Source: Vibrio natriegens NBRC 15636 = ATCC 14048 = DSM 759 (GTDB taxonomy: Bacteria; Pseudomonadota; Gammaproteobacteria; Enterobacterales; Vibrionaceae). From it: a stretch of 64,000 nt of DNA. Both the position numbers and the translations under genes were made by a program. The DNA is taken from positions 1,612,001-1,676,000 of the forward strand of contig NZ_CP141823.1 of NCBI RefSeq assembly GCF_035621455.1, in the 5' to 3' direction. A model generated the notes under the pieces. That model was not told where the DNA came from, ran no database searches, and saw only the letters and a program-made list of their open reading frames with translations. Positions 17,674 through 27,523 of the stretch are shown here, piece after piece. Within the stretch, counting starts at the first letter, position 1. Every line of letters begins with the position of its first letter.

Positions 17674-19273
17674 ATGCTGGTAGGAAACTGTCGCGTTTCT
17701 CGTCGTGCTCCGCTACCCAATTGATCACTTCGTCTAATGGGAGAGCAGGGCAGAATAAGTAACCTTGGATGATGTCACAGCCACGATGTCGTAAAAAATG
17801 CAGGGTATCCATATCTTGTACGCCTTCGGCAACTACCGAGTAACCAAGCCCGTGGGCAAGTGCGATTGTATTTTCAACAATGGAGCGCGTGCTTTCCGTT
17901 CGGTTCGCTGTAGATAAGAATGAGCGGTCGATCTTAATCTGATCCACCGGAAGATCTCTTAACAGTGAGAGTGAAGAATAACCCGTACCAAAATCATCGA
18001 GACTGATCTTGATGCCAAGTCCTTTTATTTCGTGTATCAGTGGGTTAAGTTCCTTCACTTTGTCAATCGCCATCGTCTCTGTTATCTCTAAACTTAGAAG
18101 GTGGGCAAATTCAGGAGAGTGTTCTATTAATTTTTTTAGGCGGGTAAGTAATACGTTTGAAGATAGGTCTTTGGCGGATAAGTTGACATGAATTGGAAGC
18201 TTGATGCCTCTTCGGATAAACGTTTTGAGATCTTTTTCAACTTGCCCCAGCACCCACATGGTTATGTTGTTGACCTGATTACTTCGCTCGGCAATTGGTA
18301 TGAAATCGTTTGGCGAAATGTTATTACCTTGTCCATCTCGCCAACGAATAACTGCTTCAAAACCCACCACGACGCTAGTACGAGCATCAATCAATGGCTG
18401 GTAATACAAGCGAAACTCATCCTGATCTAACGCAAATTGAATACGTGATGAAATTTCCAGCTGATATTTAGCCCCAATATTCATGTTGTCGTTATAAAAT
18501 GCGAAAAGATTTCCGTTACTTTTCGCGTGATACATTGCAACGTCGGCATGTTTGATCAGCAACTCATTGGATTCTGCGTCCTGAGGGTAAGTGCTTATAC
18601 CAAACACGACAGCGGCAGATACTTGGAATTCGTCGAGGTGAAAGCGAGTGGAAAGTGCTTTATTGAGCTTCACGATAAGTTTCTTGCCATCCTCTTCAGT
18701 GGCAGATGCTGTGATTATCACAAACTCATCACCGCCGACGCGAAATATTTTGTCATTATCTTCAAGCGCATCTTGCAACCTTTGACCGATTTGAATTAGT
18801 AATTGGTCACCACAGAAGTGCCCCATCGCATCGTTGACTTGTTTGAAATTGACAACATCAAAGAGAATGACTGAAAAAGGCAGGCCAGATTGAATACGAT
18901 CGTCAATTACCTCAAAACAGTATTTTCTATTTGGGAGACCAGTTAGCGCATCATGAAAGGCATTTTGTTTTTCGCGCTTTGCAAGGCTATGTAATTCGAC
19001 GATGGAGTCATTACTGAATTTGATGACGAAGACGACAAAAACGCTTCCAGCAAATAGGAGTATAGATATACCAGTTTCGATAAGTGAGCCTGAGGGGTTT
19101 TGCGCAATGGTGTACAAGTACGTTGCATACGCAATAATAAAATAGCTGATTAGTACCAGAAGCCAGGTCCACCCAGAAACATCCGTTTTCGAGCGAATAT
19201 TTTTTGTCATTTGCCATCCGAAGCAGAGCAACATTAAGCCTAAACTGACAAGTAAAAGCGTTATTTTCGGCAC
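17672..19273 (-). CDS. Membrane-anchored GGDEF-EAL cyclic di-GMP protein
   Basis: A 533-residue inner-membrane protein. About three N-terminal membrane helices (residues 3-22, 36-57, 66-86) are followed directly by a GGDEF domain (about 100-260) and an EAL domain (about 272-525). The cyclase motif is intact (FRVGGDEFVII, 177-187). The inhibitory RxxD site just before it reads EDND, so product inhibition is probably absent. The EAL motif is EAV (305-307) with the catalytic Glu kept; other phosphodiesterase residues look present (HVNLSA, ITETMA, LDDFGTGYSSL, VAEGVQD). It may make or degrade c-di-GMP, or both. No separate sensor domain is seen. It converges with deaD and is monocistronic. Confidence 0.92.
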   Translation of the reverse strand: MPKITLLLVSLGLMLLCFGWQMTKNIRSKTDVSGWTWLLVLISYFIIAYATYLYTIAQNPSGSLIETGISILLFAGSVFVVFVIKFSNDSIVELHSLAKREKQNAFHDALTGLPNRKYCFEVIDDRIQSGLPFSVILFDVVNFKQVNDAMGHFCGDQLLIQIGQRLQDALEDNDKIFRVGGDEFVIITASATEEDGKKLIVKLNKALSTRFHLDEFQVSAAVVFGISTYPQDAESNELLIKHADVAMYHAKSNGNLFAFYNDNMNIGAKYQLEISSRIQFALDQDEFRLYYQPLIDARTSVVVGFEAVIRWRDGQGNNISPNDFIPIAERSNQVNNITMWVLGQVEKDLKTFIRRGIKLPIHVNLSAKDLSSNVLLTRLKKLIEHSPEFAHLLSLEITETMAIDKVKELNPLIHEIKGLGIKISLDDFGTGYSSLSLLRDLPVDQIKIDRSFLSTANRTESTRSIVENTIALAHGLGYSVVAEGVQDMDTLHFLRHRGCDIIQGYLFCPALPLDEVINWVAEHDEKRDSFLPA

Positions 19274-19571
19274 GATATTCCCCGATGTATTGTTATGTTT
19301 ATTGTTTTTATTCGTCTAATAAATAAGTTAGCTCATAATTTAGTCAATAAACAAGACGAGTGAATCACAATTCTCTTTTATGAGAAGATATTTTTTTCGC
19401 ATCGAATAAAATCAGAAAGTGTCCTAGATCAATAAAAAATGTGCAATCAGACCATTAATTTTAAAAGATAGTTGAAAGATTAAAAAATTATTGAATAATA
19501 GAAAGCATATAAGTCGTACGCTGCGTGAAAGCGTAATGACAACCTCTGCTCCACAACAGGATAACTATTTC

Positions 19572-20765
19572 ATGTCTAATTCGTTTGTACTAGTGATCAA
19601 CTCAGGAAGCTCGTCACTAAAGTTCGCGGTCATCGATTCAAATTCAGGTGACGCGGTGCTAAGTGGTTTGGGCGAATGCTTTGGTCTTCCAGAATCTCGT
19701 ATGAGCTGGAAATTCAACGGTGAAAAAAAGGAAGTTTCTATCGAAGGTGACGATAGCCATCATAAAATCGCTATCGGAAAACTAGTAGGGTTAACCGACG
19801 AATTAGGTTTAGCTAAAGACATCGTGGCTGTCGGTCATCGTATCGTTCATGGCGGTGAAAAATTCACAACGACGGTTCGTATTACCGATGAAGTGACACA
19901 AGAAATCGAACAGCTTGCCGATCTCGCTCCGCTTCATAACCCAGCAGGTGCTATCGGCATTCGTGCTGCGATTGAAGCGTTTCCGACTCTTCCTCAATTT
20001 GCTGTATTCGACACGGCATTCCACCAGACGATGCCTCAAAAGGCATTTACTGGCGCTATTTCTCATGAGCTGTACGAGCAGTATGGAATCCGTCGCTACG
20101 GCTTCCACGGCACAAGCCATTACTTTGTAAGTCGTGAAGCTGCAAAAATGCTGAACAAGCCAGTGGAGCAATCTAGCTTCATTACGGTACACCTTGGTAA
20201 CGGCGCGTCAGTATGTGCGATCAAAGATGGCCAATCGGTTGATACTTCGATGGGCTTTACTCCACTAGCTGGTTTGATGATGGGTACACGTTCTGGCGAC
20301 CTGGACCCAGGCATCATTGAGTTCCTATTAAAGAAAGGTTGGACTCAGGAACAGGTATTCGAAACACTAAACAAGAAATCAGGTTTCTTGGGAGTGTCTG
20401 GCGTCACTTCCGATGCACGAGGTATTCTGCAAGCGATGGAAGAAGGTCACGAAGGTGCGAAATTAGCGTTTGAAGTGTTTACCTACCGTGTTGCGAAATA
20501 CATCGGTTCTTACCTGATCCCTCTTGATCGTCTAGATGCGGTTATCTTTACGGGTGGTATTGGCGAAAACTCTCTGGATATTCGCCGTGAAGTGCTTAAA
20601 AACCTTAGCCTGCTTGGTTTCGTGGAAGACGAGAAAGGCAACGAAGATGCCCGATTCGGTAATTCAGGTGAAATTGGTAAATCTGAACTGCTGGATGCGA
20701 AAGTATTGGTTATTCCAACCAACGAAGAGTGGGTTATCGCTCAACAGTCGGTCGAGCTATTGTAA
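19572..20765 (+). CDS. ackA: Acetate kinase (chromosome II type, no pta neighbour)
   Basis: Interconverts acetate plus ATP with acetyl phosphate plus ADP in the cytoplasm. From the ATG at 19572 the product is 397 residues, the normal family length; longer in-frame starts would add a 27-residue tail not typical of the family. Signatures are intact: VLVINSGSSSLKFAVID at the N-terminus, RIVHGGEKFT, FHGTSHYFVSREAA, MGFTPLAGLMMGTRSGDLDP and FTGGIGENS. The usual partner pta is absent; both sides are unrelated genes. A terminator follows. In Vibrio such a second ackA supplements the ackA-pta pair (family knowledge). Confidence 0.95.
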   Translation: MSNSFVLVINSGSSSLKFAVIDSNSGDAVLSGLGECFGLPESRMSWKFNGEKKEVSIEGDDSHHKIAIGKLVGLTDELGLAKDIVAVGHRIVHGGEKFTTTVRITDEVTQEIEQLADLAPLHNPAGAIGIRAAIEAFPTLPQFAVFDTAFHQTMPQKAFTGAISHELYEQYGIRRYGFHGTSHYFVSREAAKMLNKPVEQSSFITVHLGNGASVCAIKDGQSVDTSMGFTPLAGLMMGTRSGDLDPGIIEFLLKKGWTQEQVFETLNKKSGFLGVSGVTSDARGILQAMEEGHEGAKLAFEVFTYRVAKYIGSYLIPLDRLDAVIFTGGIGENSLDIRREVLKNLSLLGFVEDEKGNEDARFGNSGEIGKSELLDAKVLVIPTNEEWVIAQQSVELL

Positions 20766-20797
20766 AATAGCGCCATTATAAATTTGTGAATTCTCTT

Positions 20798-20829
20798 AAA
20801 GCCCTTTCCTGATTGGAAAGGGCTTTTTT
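20798..20829 (+). terminator. Terminator after ackA
   Basis: GCCCTTTCC (20801-20809), five-base loop, GGAAAGGGC (20815-20823), followed by six T's and preceded by AAA. A classic intrinsic terminator. Confidence 0.93.
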
Positions 20830-21039
20830 CATTTCTGCTGCCAACAAATAAGTGAATAGCACCCGATGACACCTTTAAGGTATTTAATTCACATATTTAT
20901 TGTGTGATTGCATTGTTTTGTGATGTATATGTGATGAATGTATAATTTCGTGGTTTGTTTGTAATCAACCTCAAACACTACTTAACGTCATTAAATTACT
21001 GAGCTTTTGACAATCAAAATCGGTCTTATAAGGGAAGTC

Positions 21040-22353
21040 ATGTTTTTTAGTAAGTCGCTTCAAAAAGAAAATCAGCAATTAAAGCAAGAGCTCTACAGCC
21101 TTACCCAAGTGCAGCAAAGCCTTGATCAGGACATGTTACTGCTCTCCCTTAATACTGAAGGTAACGTTACGTCTGTTAACCAGAACTTTTTGCAACAGAT
21201 GAATCTAACTGAGCAAGAGGTATTGGCAAAGCACATCACTGAACTCGTTCCAGTTAAAGCGAGAAATACAGAGCATTTTCAACGGATGAAGCAGTGCGTA
21301 TTAACCCAAACCCTTTGGAATGGCGCTATGCAGGTTTCTAAAGGGGATGGTGAAGAAGCATGGTTGCGCTCAATGGTCCAACCTATTTTTGATTTCACGG
21401 GAAAAGTTACCCGCTTTGCTGTGTGCGCGTCAGAGTTGACTCGAACGATCAAAGCCTCTCGAGAGCAAGAAGATATGCTCAACGCATTGAATCGCTCTAT
21501 GGCGGTCATTGAGTTTAGTTTGGATGGTGTCGTTCTCAAAGCGAATGATAATTTCCTCAAAACAATGGGTTATACGTCGGAACAAGTCACGGGTAAGCAT
21601 CACCGAATGTTCTGTGATCAAGAAGAAGCGAACTCCCAGGCCTATCAGGAGTTTTGGCATAAACTGGCGAGTGGTCAGTTTGTCTCTGAGCGTTTTAAAA
21701 GGCTAAATCGCTATGGTGAACTCGTATGGTTGGAAGCGTCTTATAATCCAATCCATAACGATAGGGGAGAACTGTATAAGGTAGTGAAGTTTGCTACTGA
21801 TATTACCGAACAAGTTCTTCAAGAGCAGTCGATGGCGCAAGCTGCTCATTTAGCGAATGAAGTCTCCAAAGAGACCGGAACGCAGACAATTCAGGGCCAG
21901 CAAGTGATCGGTGCAACGGTTGAGAATATGCAGATGCTCTCAAAACAAATGGAACAAGCCAATGCCGCGATTGAGGAACTCAAAGGTCACTCAGCGAAAA
22001 TTAGCGAGTTGGTAAGGAATATCAGTGGTATTGCCGATCAAACCAATCTGCTTGCGTTGAACGCTGCGATTGAAGCCGCTCGAGCAGGAGAGCATGGACG
22101 AGGTTTTGCGGTTGTTGCGGATGAAGTAAGGCAACTTTCACTTCGTACCAATACGACGACCGATGATATTGTCACGATGGTGAAAGAAAATCTTGAGCGC
22201 ACCAATAACGCTGTCGAGTTGATTTCACAATGCCAAAAAGATGCGCTGAATACCCTTGAGTTGTCTGAGAAAGCAGGCAACGTCATGAATGATATTCAAG
22301 ATGGCGCAAGCCGTGTTGTTGAGGCGGTTGCTCAGTTCAATCGCACGCTCTAG
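21040..22353 (+). CDS. Soluble PAS-PAS methyl-accepting chemotaxis protein (BdlA/Aer-like)
   Basis: 437 residues from the ATG at 21040, which follows AAGGGAAG. No membrane segment is visible, so it is cytoplasmic. Two PAS domains (about 25-130 and 145-255; the second ends NDRGELYKVVKFATDIT) precede a chemoreceptor signalling domain whose tip is intact (DQTNLLALNAAIEAARAGEH). This order is that of BdlA of Pseudomonas, a biofilm dispersal and redox sensor, and of soluble Aer-like receptors. The signalling domain is short. A PAS-bound heme or flavin may sense oxygen or redox, which is inference. Transcribed alone. Confidence 0.9.
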   Translation: MFFSKSLQKENQQLKQELYSLTQVQQSLDQDMLLLSLNTEGNVTSVNQNFLQQMNLTEQEVLAKHITELVPVKARNTEHFQRMKQCVLTQTLWNGAMQVSKGDGEEAWLRSMVQPIFDFTGKVTRFAVCASELTRTIKASREQEDMLNALNRSMAVIEFSLDGVVLKANDNFLKTMGYTSEQVTGKHHRMFCDQEEANSQAYQEFWHKLASGQFVSERFKRLNRYGELVWLEASYNPIHNDRGELYKVVKFATDITEQVLQEQSMAQAAHLANEVSKETGTQTIQGQQVIGATVENMQMLSKQMEQANAAIEELKGHSAKISELVRNISGIADQTNLLALNAAIEAARAGEHGRGFAVVADEVRQLSLRTNTTTDDIVTMVKENLERTNNAVELISQCQKDALNTLELSEKAGNVMNDIQDGASRVVEAVAQFNRTL

Positions 22354-22600
22354 TAACGCCTTACTATTCAAATATGAGTGATGTTTCCTCGCCAGACACG
22401 CAATGTGATCTGGCGCGGATTAACGCTTTTGAAATTGTTAGTTTCATGTATAGTAATTGTGTCTCGCAAACGTCAGCATGTTCCATTCTTTATTCATTCC
22501 TTGCCTGTATTTGTGACGCTTAAACAATAACTTTCATCGATTTTCTCGACGTCAAAAGCTCGTCTGTCGAACTCGTTACCGAGTATTTTTGTGGGTAATT

Positions 22601-23479
22601 ATGCTTAACTCAGAACATAAAGCGACCATCATTCTTATTGCAACTACCATGATTGCGGCACTTGGCTGGATTTTCTCTAAAGAGACCATTCAAGGCTTAC
22701 CTCCTTTTGGCTTTATTGGTTCACGATTTACTATCGCAGCGCTTTGTTTGCTGCCTCTGTGTTACCGACCTCTTTTATCCGCGAAGATGAGTGATGTGTT
22801 GTCAGCAAGTGGTGTCGGCTTACTGTTGGGTAGTGCGGTCATGACGTGGATCTACGCGATTTCAATAAGTGATACGTTAGGCGAGGGCGCATTCATCATG
22901 AGCCTGTCGATGTTGTTTGTACCTATTGTCGCTTGGATTATGTTCCGTCAACGACCACAACGGGTATTTTGGATTTCACTGCCAATTGCAGTAATAGGTT
23001 TGGCGTGTCTGTCTCTGGCCGACGGATGGAAGCAGTCTGCCAGTCAGCTTTGGTTTCTTGGCGCGGCGCTTTTGTTGGCATTACACTTTAATGTAAACAG
23101 TAAGTTCTCGCAGAAGCTACCTGTATTATTGCTGACTTGTTTGCAGTTATTCTCTGCGGGCTGTCTTGGGTTGGTGGTCTCCTATTTTATGGAGACACTT
23201 CCTGGCGAAGTTGATGCATCAATTTGGTGGTGGTTTGCACTCAGTACCTTGCTTGCGACCAGTTTACGCTACGTGATGCAAACAATGGGACAGAAGTTTG
23301 TGCAAGCGGGCAATGCTGCATTGATTATGATTTTGGAGCCGGTATGGACAGTAGTATTGAGTATTCTTTGGTATGGCGAAGTACTGACGACCAACAAACT
23401 CATTGGCTGTATGCTCATTCTGTTTTCTTTGGTTATCTATCGAACCGGCGGCAGATTTCGCTTCCCAAAACGTCTTTAA
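22601..23479 (+). CDS. EamA/DMT-family membrane transporter
   Basis: 292 residues from ATG 22601 (an in-frame TTG lies four codons upstream). About ten hydrophobic helices in two EamA halves: the first opens MIAALGWIFSKETIQGLPPF and the second includes WFALSTLLATSLRYVMQTMG and AALIMILEPVWTVVLSILWY. DMT proteins export or import metabolites such as amino acids; the substrate cannot be read from the sequence. It ends 37 bp before the DUF2301 gene and may share a transcript with it. Confidence 0.88.
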   Translation: MLNSEHKATIILIATTMIAALGWIFSKETIQGLPPFGFIGSRFTIAALCLLPLCYRPLLSAKMSDVLSASGVGLLLGSAVMTWIYAISISDTLGEGAFIMSLSMLFVPIVAWIMFRQRPQRVFWISLPIAVIGLACLSLADGWKQSASQLWFLGAALLLALHFNVNSKFSQKLPVLLLTCLQLFSAGCLGLVVSYFMETLPGEVDASIWWWFALSTLLATSLRYVMQTMGQKFVQAGNAALIMILEPVWTVVLSILWYGEVLTTNKLIGCMLILFSLVIYRTGGRFRFPKRL

Positions 23480-23516
23480 CTTTGTCTTAGCGCATTCGCG
23501 GCGAGGGTAATGGCTC

Positions 23517-24062
23517 ATGGCTGATATTGACCATCAAGAAACGTTAGACTTTTTAGATAAGGCGAGTGTTTGTTTGTATCGTTCGGGCATCAGCCTATTT
23601 TCAGTGTCGCTTGTCGGCTTTTCTTTACTTGTTTGGTTCAGCGACCTAGCTAGCCACTACCACAGCGTGTTGGTCTTTATTGGAATCGCAGCCGCGTTTT
23701 CAGCCGCTAATATTCATGTTTACAGTAAGAGGGTTCGGTTAGCCATCAGCTGGTCTAGCTGGATTGGTTTAGTACTCATGTTCAGTGATTATGACCTGAG
23801 CCGAGTATGGCTGTCGCTAGGGTTTGTTTTTGTTACGTTCTCAGGCATTGCGCTCAAAGAGTCGTTTTGCTTCAAAGTGCCCGGATTAAAACTCGTCCCT
23901 ATACTCTTTTTCGTGGCTACCTTAGCACTCTGCTTTAACAATTTGGTTATTGCCTCTGGTGGGATATTTTTAGCGGGTATCATCATGGGCTACTTATCGA
24001 TTGCTAAATGGCGAATGCCACTGCATTTTGATATCGGTAATAAAGCCAAATATGAAGTTTAG
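23517..24062 (+). CDS. DUF2301-type integral membrane protein
   Basis: 181 residues with five to six hydrophobic segments from about residue 22 onwards. The pattern IALKESFCFKVPGLKLVPIL followed by a C-terminal DIGNKAKYEV resembles DUF2301 proteins, which carry a similar KEGFCF and D-I-G-x-K ending. The function of the family is unknown. It lies 37 bp after the EamA transporter and converges with the liu operon, 29 bp away. Confidence 0.7.
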   Translation: MADIDHQETLDFLDKASVCLYRSGISLFSVSLVGFSLLVWFSDLASHYHSVLVFIGIAAAFSAANIHVYSKRVRLAISWSSWIGLVLMFSDYDLSRVWLSLGFVFVTFSGIALKESFCFKVPGLKLVPILFFVATLALCFNNLVIASGGIFLAGIIMGYLSIAKWRMPLHFDIGNKAKYEV

Positions 24063-24091
24063 TGAGCAGTGAAAAAAGCGATGACGAGTCA

Positions 24092-24994
24092 TTATTGATA
24101 GCGATGACGCAACGCGAGTGAAACTTTAGATGTCGGCTGACGATGTAACTCTTCACTGATCATCCAGCCTGCCTTTGCTAATAGCTCTAAATCAACACCT
24201 GTTTCTATTCCCAGCCCTCGACAAAGGTATAGAACATCCTCGGTGGCGACATTCCCTGACGCACCGTGCGCGTATGGACAGCCACCCAGACCCGCAACAC
24301 TGCTATCAACGGTTTCAATGCCCATGATGAATGCCTGATAAATATTGGCAAGTGCTTGGCCCCAGGTATCGTGAAAGTGAACGGCCAATTTCTGGCTCGG
24401 TATATTCTTTAAAACAGATTGCAGCATTGCTTCCACACGATTTGGTGTGCCAGTGCCTATTGTGTCTCCGAGCGATACTTCATAGCAGCCCATATCAATG
24501 AGATTGGTAGCAACATTCCTCACTTGTTTGGGGGCTGTCGCTCCGTCATAAGGGCAGTCGATGACGCATGACAAATAACCACGCACCGGAATGTTATGTT
24601 TAGCAGCTTGTTCCATCACCGATTCGAATCGAGACAGGCTTTCTGCGATAGAGCAGTTAATGTTGTGCTCGCAGAATCCTTCCGAGCACGAGGTGAAAAT
24701 GGCAATTTGATTTGCTCCAGCTTCTAGCGCTTGCTCAAAACCTCTCACGTTAGGCACAAGTGCAGAGTAAGTAATGTCGCTGCGTCGGGAGATAGCCTGC
24801 ATCACCGCTTTAGAGTCGGCCATCTGTGGCACCCATTTGGGTGAAACGAAAGACCCGGCTTCGATATGAGTTAAGCCTGTGTCCGACAACAAGTTGATCA
24901 GTCTGACTTTGGTGCTTGTCGAGACGGGTGACTCGTTTTGCAGCCCATCTCGTGCACCCACTTCAACTATCTTTACCTTTGAAGGGAGTGTCAT
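24092..24994 (-). CDS. liuE: Hydroxymethylglutaryl-CoA lyase
   Basis: Cleaves 3-hydroxy-3-methylglutaryl-CoA to acetyl-CoA and acetoacetate, the last step of leucine and isovalerate breakdown. 300 residues, TIM barrel. Visible features: N-terminal KIVEVGARDGLQNE with substrate-binding Arg and metal-binding Asp, the metal ligands in AVHFHDTWGQALAN, and the catalytic Cys in GGCPYAHGASGNVATED. Its ATG overlaps the liuC stop by four bases, behind GGAGGAAAC. It is the last gene of the minus-strand liu operon. Confidence 0.95.
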   Translation of the reverse strand: MTLPSKVKIVEVGARDGLQNESPVSTSTKVRLINLLSDTGLTHIEAGSFVSPKWVPQMADSKAVMQAISRRSDITYSALVPNVRGFEQALEAGANQIAIFTSCSEGFCEHNINCSIAESLSRFESVMEQAAKHNIPVRGYLSCVIDCPYDGATAPKQVRNVATNLIDMGCYEVSLGDTIGTGTPNRVEAMLQSVLKNIPSQKLAVHFHDTWGQALANIYQAFIMGIETVDSSVAGLGGCPYAHGASGNVATEDVLYLCRGLGIETGVDLELLAKAGWMISEELHRQPTSKVSLALRHRYQ

Positions 24995-25836
24995 GTTTCC
25001 TCCGAATCCGCTTTATTTATCCAGCGCGGAAGACGTTTTTCGAGAAACGCTTGTAAGCCATCTTGCCCCTGCGGCGACACGCGGATATCGGCAATTAATC
25101 TGCTCGTGTACTGGATTAGATGAGAGTCAATCGGGTTTTGATGACATTGGTGACACAGGGTTTTTGCCTGGCGCATCGCATCAGGGCTGTTTACCAGCAG
25201 CGTCTCAATCAACTCATTCAGAGTGTTGTCAATGTCGCTCTGTTCCCTGACTTCATGCACGATCCCAAATCGTTCGGCGTCATCTGAAGATATCACTTCA
25301 CCACTTAATATGAAGCGGCGAGCCTGTCGATTTCCCATAGCCCGCATGACATAGGGAGCGATCGTCGCTGGAACGAGTCCCAGCTTTACTTCACTTAAAC
25401 AAAAATTGGCGCTTTTGCTCGCGATAGCTATGTCGCTACAACAAATTAAACCCAAAGCGCCGCCAAATGCAGACCCTTGGACAACGGCGATGGTTGGTTG
25501 CGGGAATGTGTCCAGAGTCTCCATTAAACGGGCGAGGTTTTGCGCATCAATGATGTTCTCCTTGCGTGTACTGTTGGCCATGGATTTCATCCAATTTAAA
25601 TCAGCACCAGAAGAAAAATGCTCCCCGTTACTCCGTAGAACCAGACACCGAACGTCGTTTCTCAACGCCAGATAATCGAGCCTATGTATTAGCAAATCGA
25701 TCATACAGGCGTCGAACGCGTTGTGTTTCTTTGTCCTGTTAAGCGTGATGGTTGCGACGCCATATCGGTCAACTTGCCAAAGCACATCATCTTGCCTTTT
25801 CGCGTTTGGAATAATGCTCGGTTGAAGTTCGTGCAT
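24991..25836 (-). CDS. liuC: Methylglutaconyl-CoA hydratase (enoyl-CoA hydratase family)
   Basis: Hydrates 3-methylglutaconyl-CoA to HMG-CoA in leucine catabolism. 281 residues from the ATG at 25836, preceded by AAAGGACAC; an upstream start at 25884 is less likely. Crotonase features are present: the oxyanion-hole segments LRSNGEHFSSGADLNWM and VVQGSAFGGALGLICCSDIA, with the family's later SEVKLGLVPATIAPYV. In liuRABCDE operons liuD normally follows; here liuE overlaps directly. Confidence 0.9.
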   Translation of the reverse strand: MHELQPSIIPNAKRQDDVLWQVDRYGVATITLNRTKKHNAFDACMIDLLIHRLDYLALRNDVRCLVLRSNGEHFSSGADLNWMKSMANSTRKENIIDAQNLARLMETLDTFPQPTIAVVQGSAFGGALGLICCSDIAIASKSANFCLSEVKLGLVPATIAPYVMRAMGNRQARRFILSGEVISSDDAERFGIVHEVREQSDIDNTLNELIETLLVNSPDAMRQAKTLCHQCHQNPIDSHLIQYTSRLIADIRVSPQGQDGLQAFLEKRLPRWINKADSEET

Positions 25837-25893
25837 ATATGTGTCCTTTCGATCTTTCCCAAATTTACGTTCTGTTTTTCTCATTCTGCTTTT

Positions 25894-27498
25894 TTACATA
25901 CGAAAAACACCAAACTCACTGTCTTGAATCGGCGCGTTGAGTGCGGCATTGAGCGCTTGTGCCAAGACTTGGCGCGTGTTTTTTGGGTCAATAATCCCGT
26001 CATCCCACAACCTTGCGCTGGCGTAATACGGATGTCCCTGTGTCTCATATAAGTCTATGATCGATTCTCGAAATGTGTGCTCTTCTTGTTCTGACCAGTT
26101 TTCACCCCGGCGTTCTTTTATGTCTTTACGAACCTGAGTTAGCACGCCAGCGGCTTGTTCACCGCCCATTACAGAAATACGTGCATTTGGCCACATCCAC
26201 ATCATCGTCGGATCATAAGCTCTGCCGCACATGCCGTAATTCCCTGCGCCGTAAGAGCCCCCAATAATGATGGTAAACTTAGGCACTTCGGCACAAGCCA
26301 CCGCCATCACCAGCTTAGCACCGTGTTTTGCAATGCCTTCTTCCTCTACCTTTTTTCCGACCATAAAACCGGTGATATTTTGTAAAAAGAGTAGGGGCGT
26401 TTTGCGTTTGGCGCACAGCTCAATAAAGTGCGCGCCTTTTTGTGAAGAGTCAGAAAATAGAATGCCGTTGTTGGCGACAATACCGATCAAATGCCCCTCT
26501 ATTCGTGCAAATCCACAAACCAGAGTTTTGCCATACAGCGCCTTAAACTCGTCAAAGTCAGAATCATCGACAATGCGGGCAATGACTTCTCTTACGTCAA
26601 AGGACAAGCGAAGGTTAGCATTGACGATGCCGTACAATTCTTCTGCGTTGTAACGGGGCGGTAAGATGGAGTGCTCGGTTTTTCGTACTTTGGGTTGATT
26701 GGCGTTGGCAATCGCCTCGCGTGCGAGCATCAACGCATGTTCATCGTTCTCTGCGTAGTAATCCGCCACTCCTGATTTTCGGCAGTGGACATCAGCGCCA
26801 CCGAGCTCTTCCCCTGTGACGACTTCCCCAGTTGCGGCTTTTACCAACGGTGGTCCGGCGAGAAATATCGTGCCTTGCTCTTTAACCATGATGGATACGT
26901 CTGCCATGGCGGGTACGTATGCGCCACCTGCGGTACACAGTCCCATCACCACGGCGATTTGAGGTATGCCTTTGGCTGACATTTTTGCTTGGTTAAAGAA
27001 AATCCGTCCGAAGTGGTCTCTATCAGGAAAGACTTCAGCCTGATGAGGGAGGTTGGCACCGCCAGAATCGACTAAGTACACGCAGGGTAGCCGACAGCGT
27101 TGAGCGATTTCTTGTGCTCGCAGATGCTTTTTTACCGTCAGAGGGTAGTAGGTGCCACCTTTTACCGAAGGATCGTTAGCGACCACCATGCATTGGACGC
27201 CATTGATCGTTCCAATACCAGCAACGACTCCTGCGCAGGGAATGGGCTCGTCATACACTTCCCAAGCGGCAAATTGGCCGATTTCAAGAAACTCACTTTC
27301 ATCGTCGAGTAGTCTGGTTATACGCGATCGTACGGGGAGTTTTCCTTTGTTTTGTTGATGCAATATCGCTTTTTTACCACCACCTTGCTTGATGACTTCG
27401 GTATCCGTATGCAGCTTGTCCACCAACTTTTCCATTGCGGCTTTGTTTGAAAGAAACAGCTCTTCAGTTGGCTTGGTTCTACTTTTTATGATGGCCAT
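25894..27498 (-). CDS. liuB: 3-methylcrotonyl-CoA carboxylase beta (carboxyltransferase) subunit
   Basis: Transfers carboxyl from biotin to 3-methylcrotonyl-CoA in leucine catabolism. 534 residues, two crotonase-fold carboxyltransferase halves. Typical segments: CMVVANDPSVKGGTYYPLTV, YLVDSGGANLPHQAEVFPDR, VMGLCTAGGAYVPAMADV, LFLQNITGFMVGKKVEEEGI and GGSYGAGNYGMCGRAYDP. The subunit needs a biotin carboxylase/carrier partner (LiuD) which is not found in this cluster. Confidence 0.94.
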   Translation of the reverse strand: MAIIKSRTKPTEELFLSNKAAMEKLVDKLHTDTEVIKQGGGKKAILHQQNKGKLPVRSRITRLLDDESEFLEIGQFAAWEVYDEPIPCAGVVAGIGTINGVQCMVVANDPSVKGGTYYPLTVKKHLRAQEIAQRCRLPCVYLVDSGGANLPHQAEVFPDRDHFGRIFFNQAKMSAKGIPQIAVVMGLCTAGGAYVPAMADVSIMVKEQGTIFLAGPPLVKAATGEVVTGEELGGADVHCRKSGVADYYAENDEHALMLAREAIANANQPKVRKTEHSILPPRYNAEELYGIVNANLRLSFDVREVIARIVDDSDFDEFKALYGKTLVCGFARIEGHLIGIVANNGILFSDSSQKGAHFIELCAKRKTPLLFLQNITGFMVGKKVEEEGIAKHGAKLVMAVACAEVPKFTIIIGGSYGAGNYGMCGRAYDPTMMWMWPNARISVMGGEQAAGVLTQVRKDIKERRGENWSEQEEHTFRESIIDLYETQGHPYYASARLWDDGIIDPKNTRQVLAQALNAALNAPIQDSEFGVFRM

Positions 27499-27523
27499 AG
27501 AGACTTCCTTTTCAACGCTTGGA

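Noticed and set aside
22391..22416. CGCCAGA...TCTGGCG hairpin after the chemotaxis gene, as a terminator
   Set aside because: The loop is long and no T run follows.
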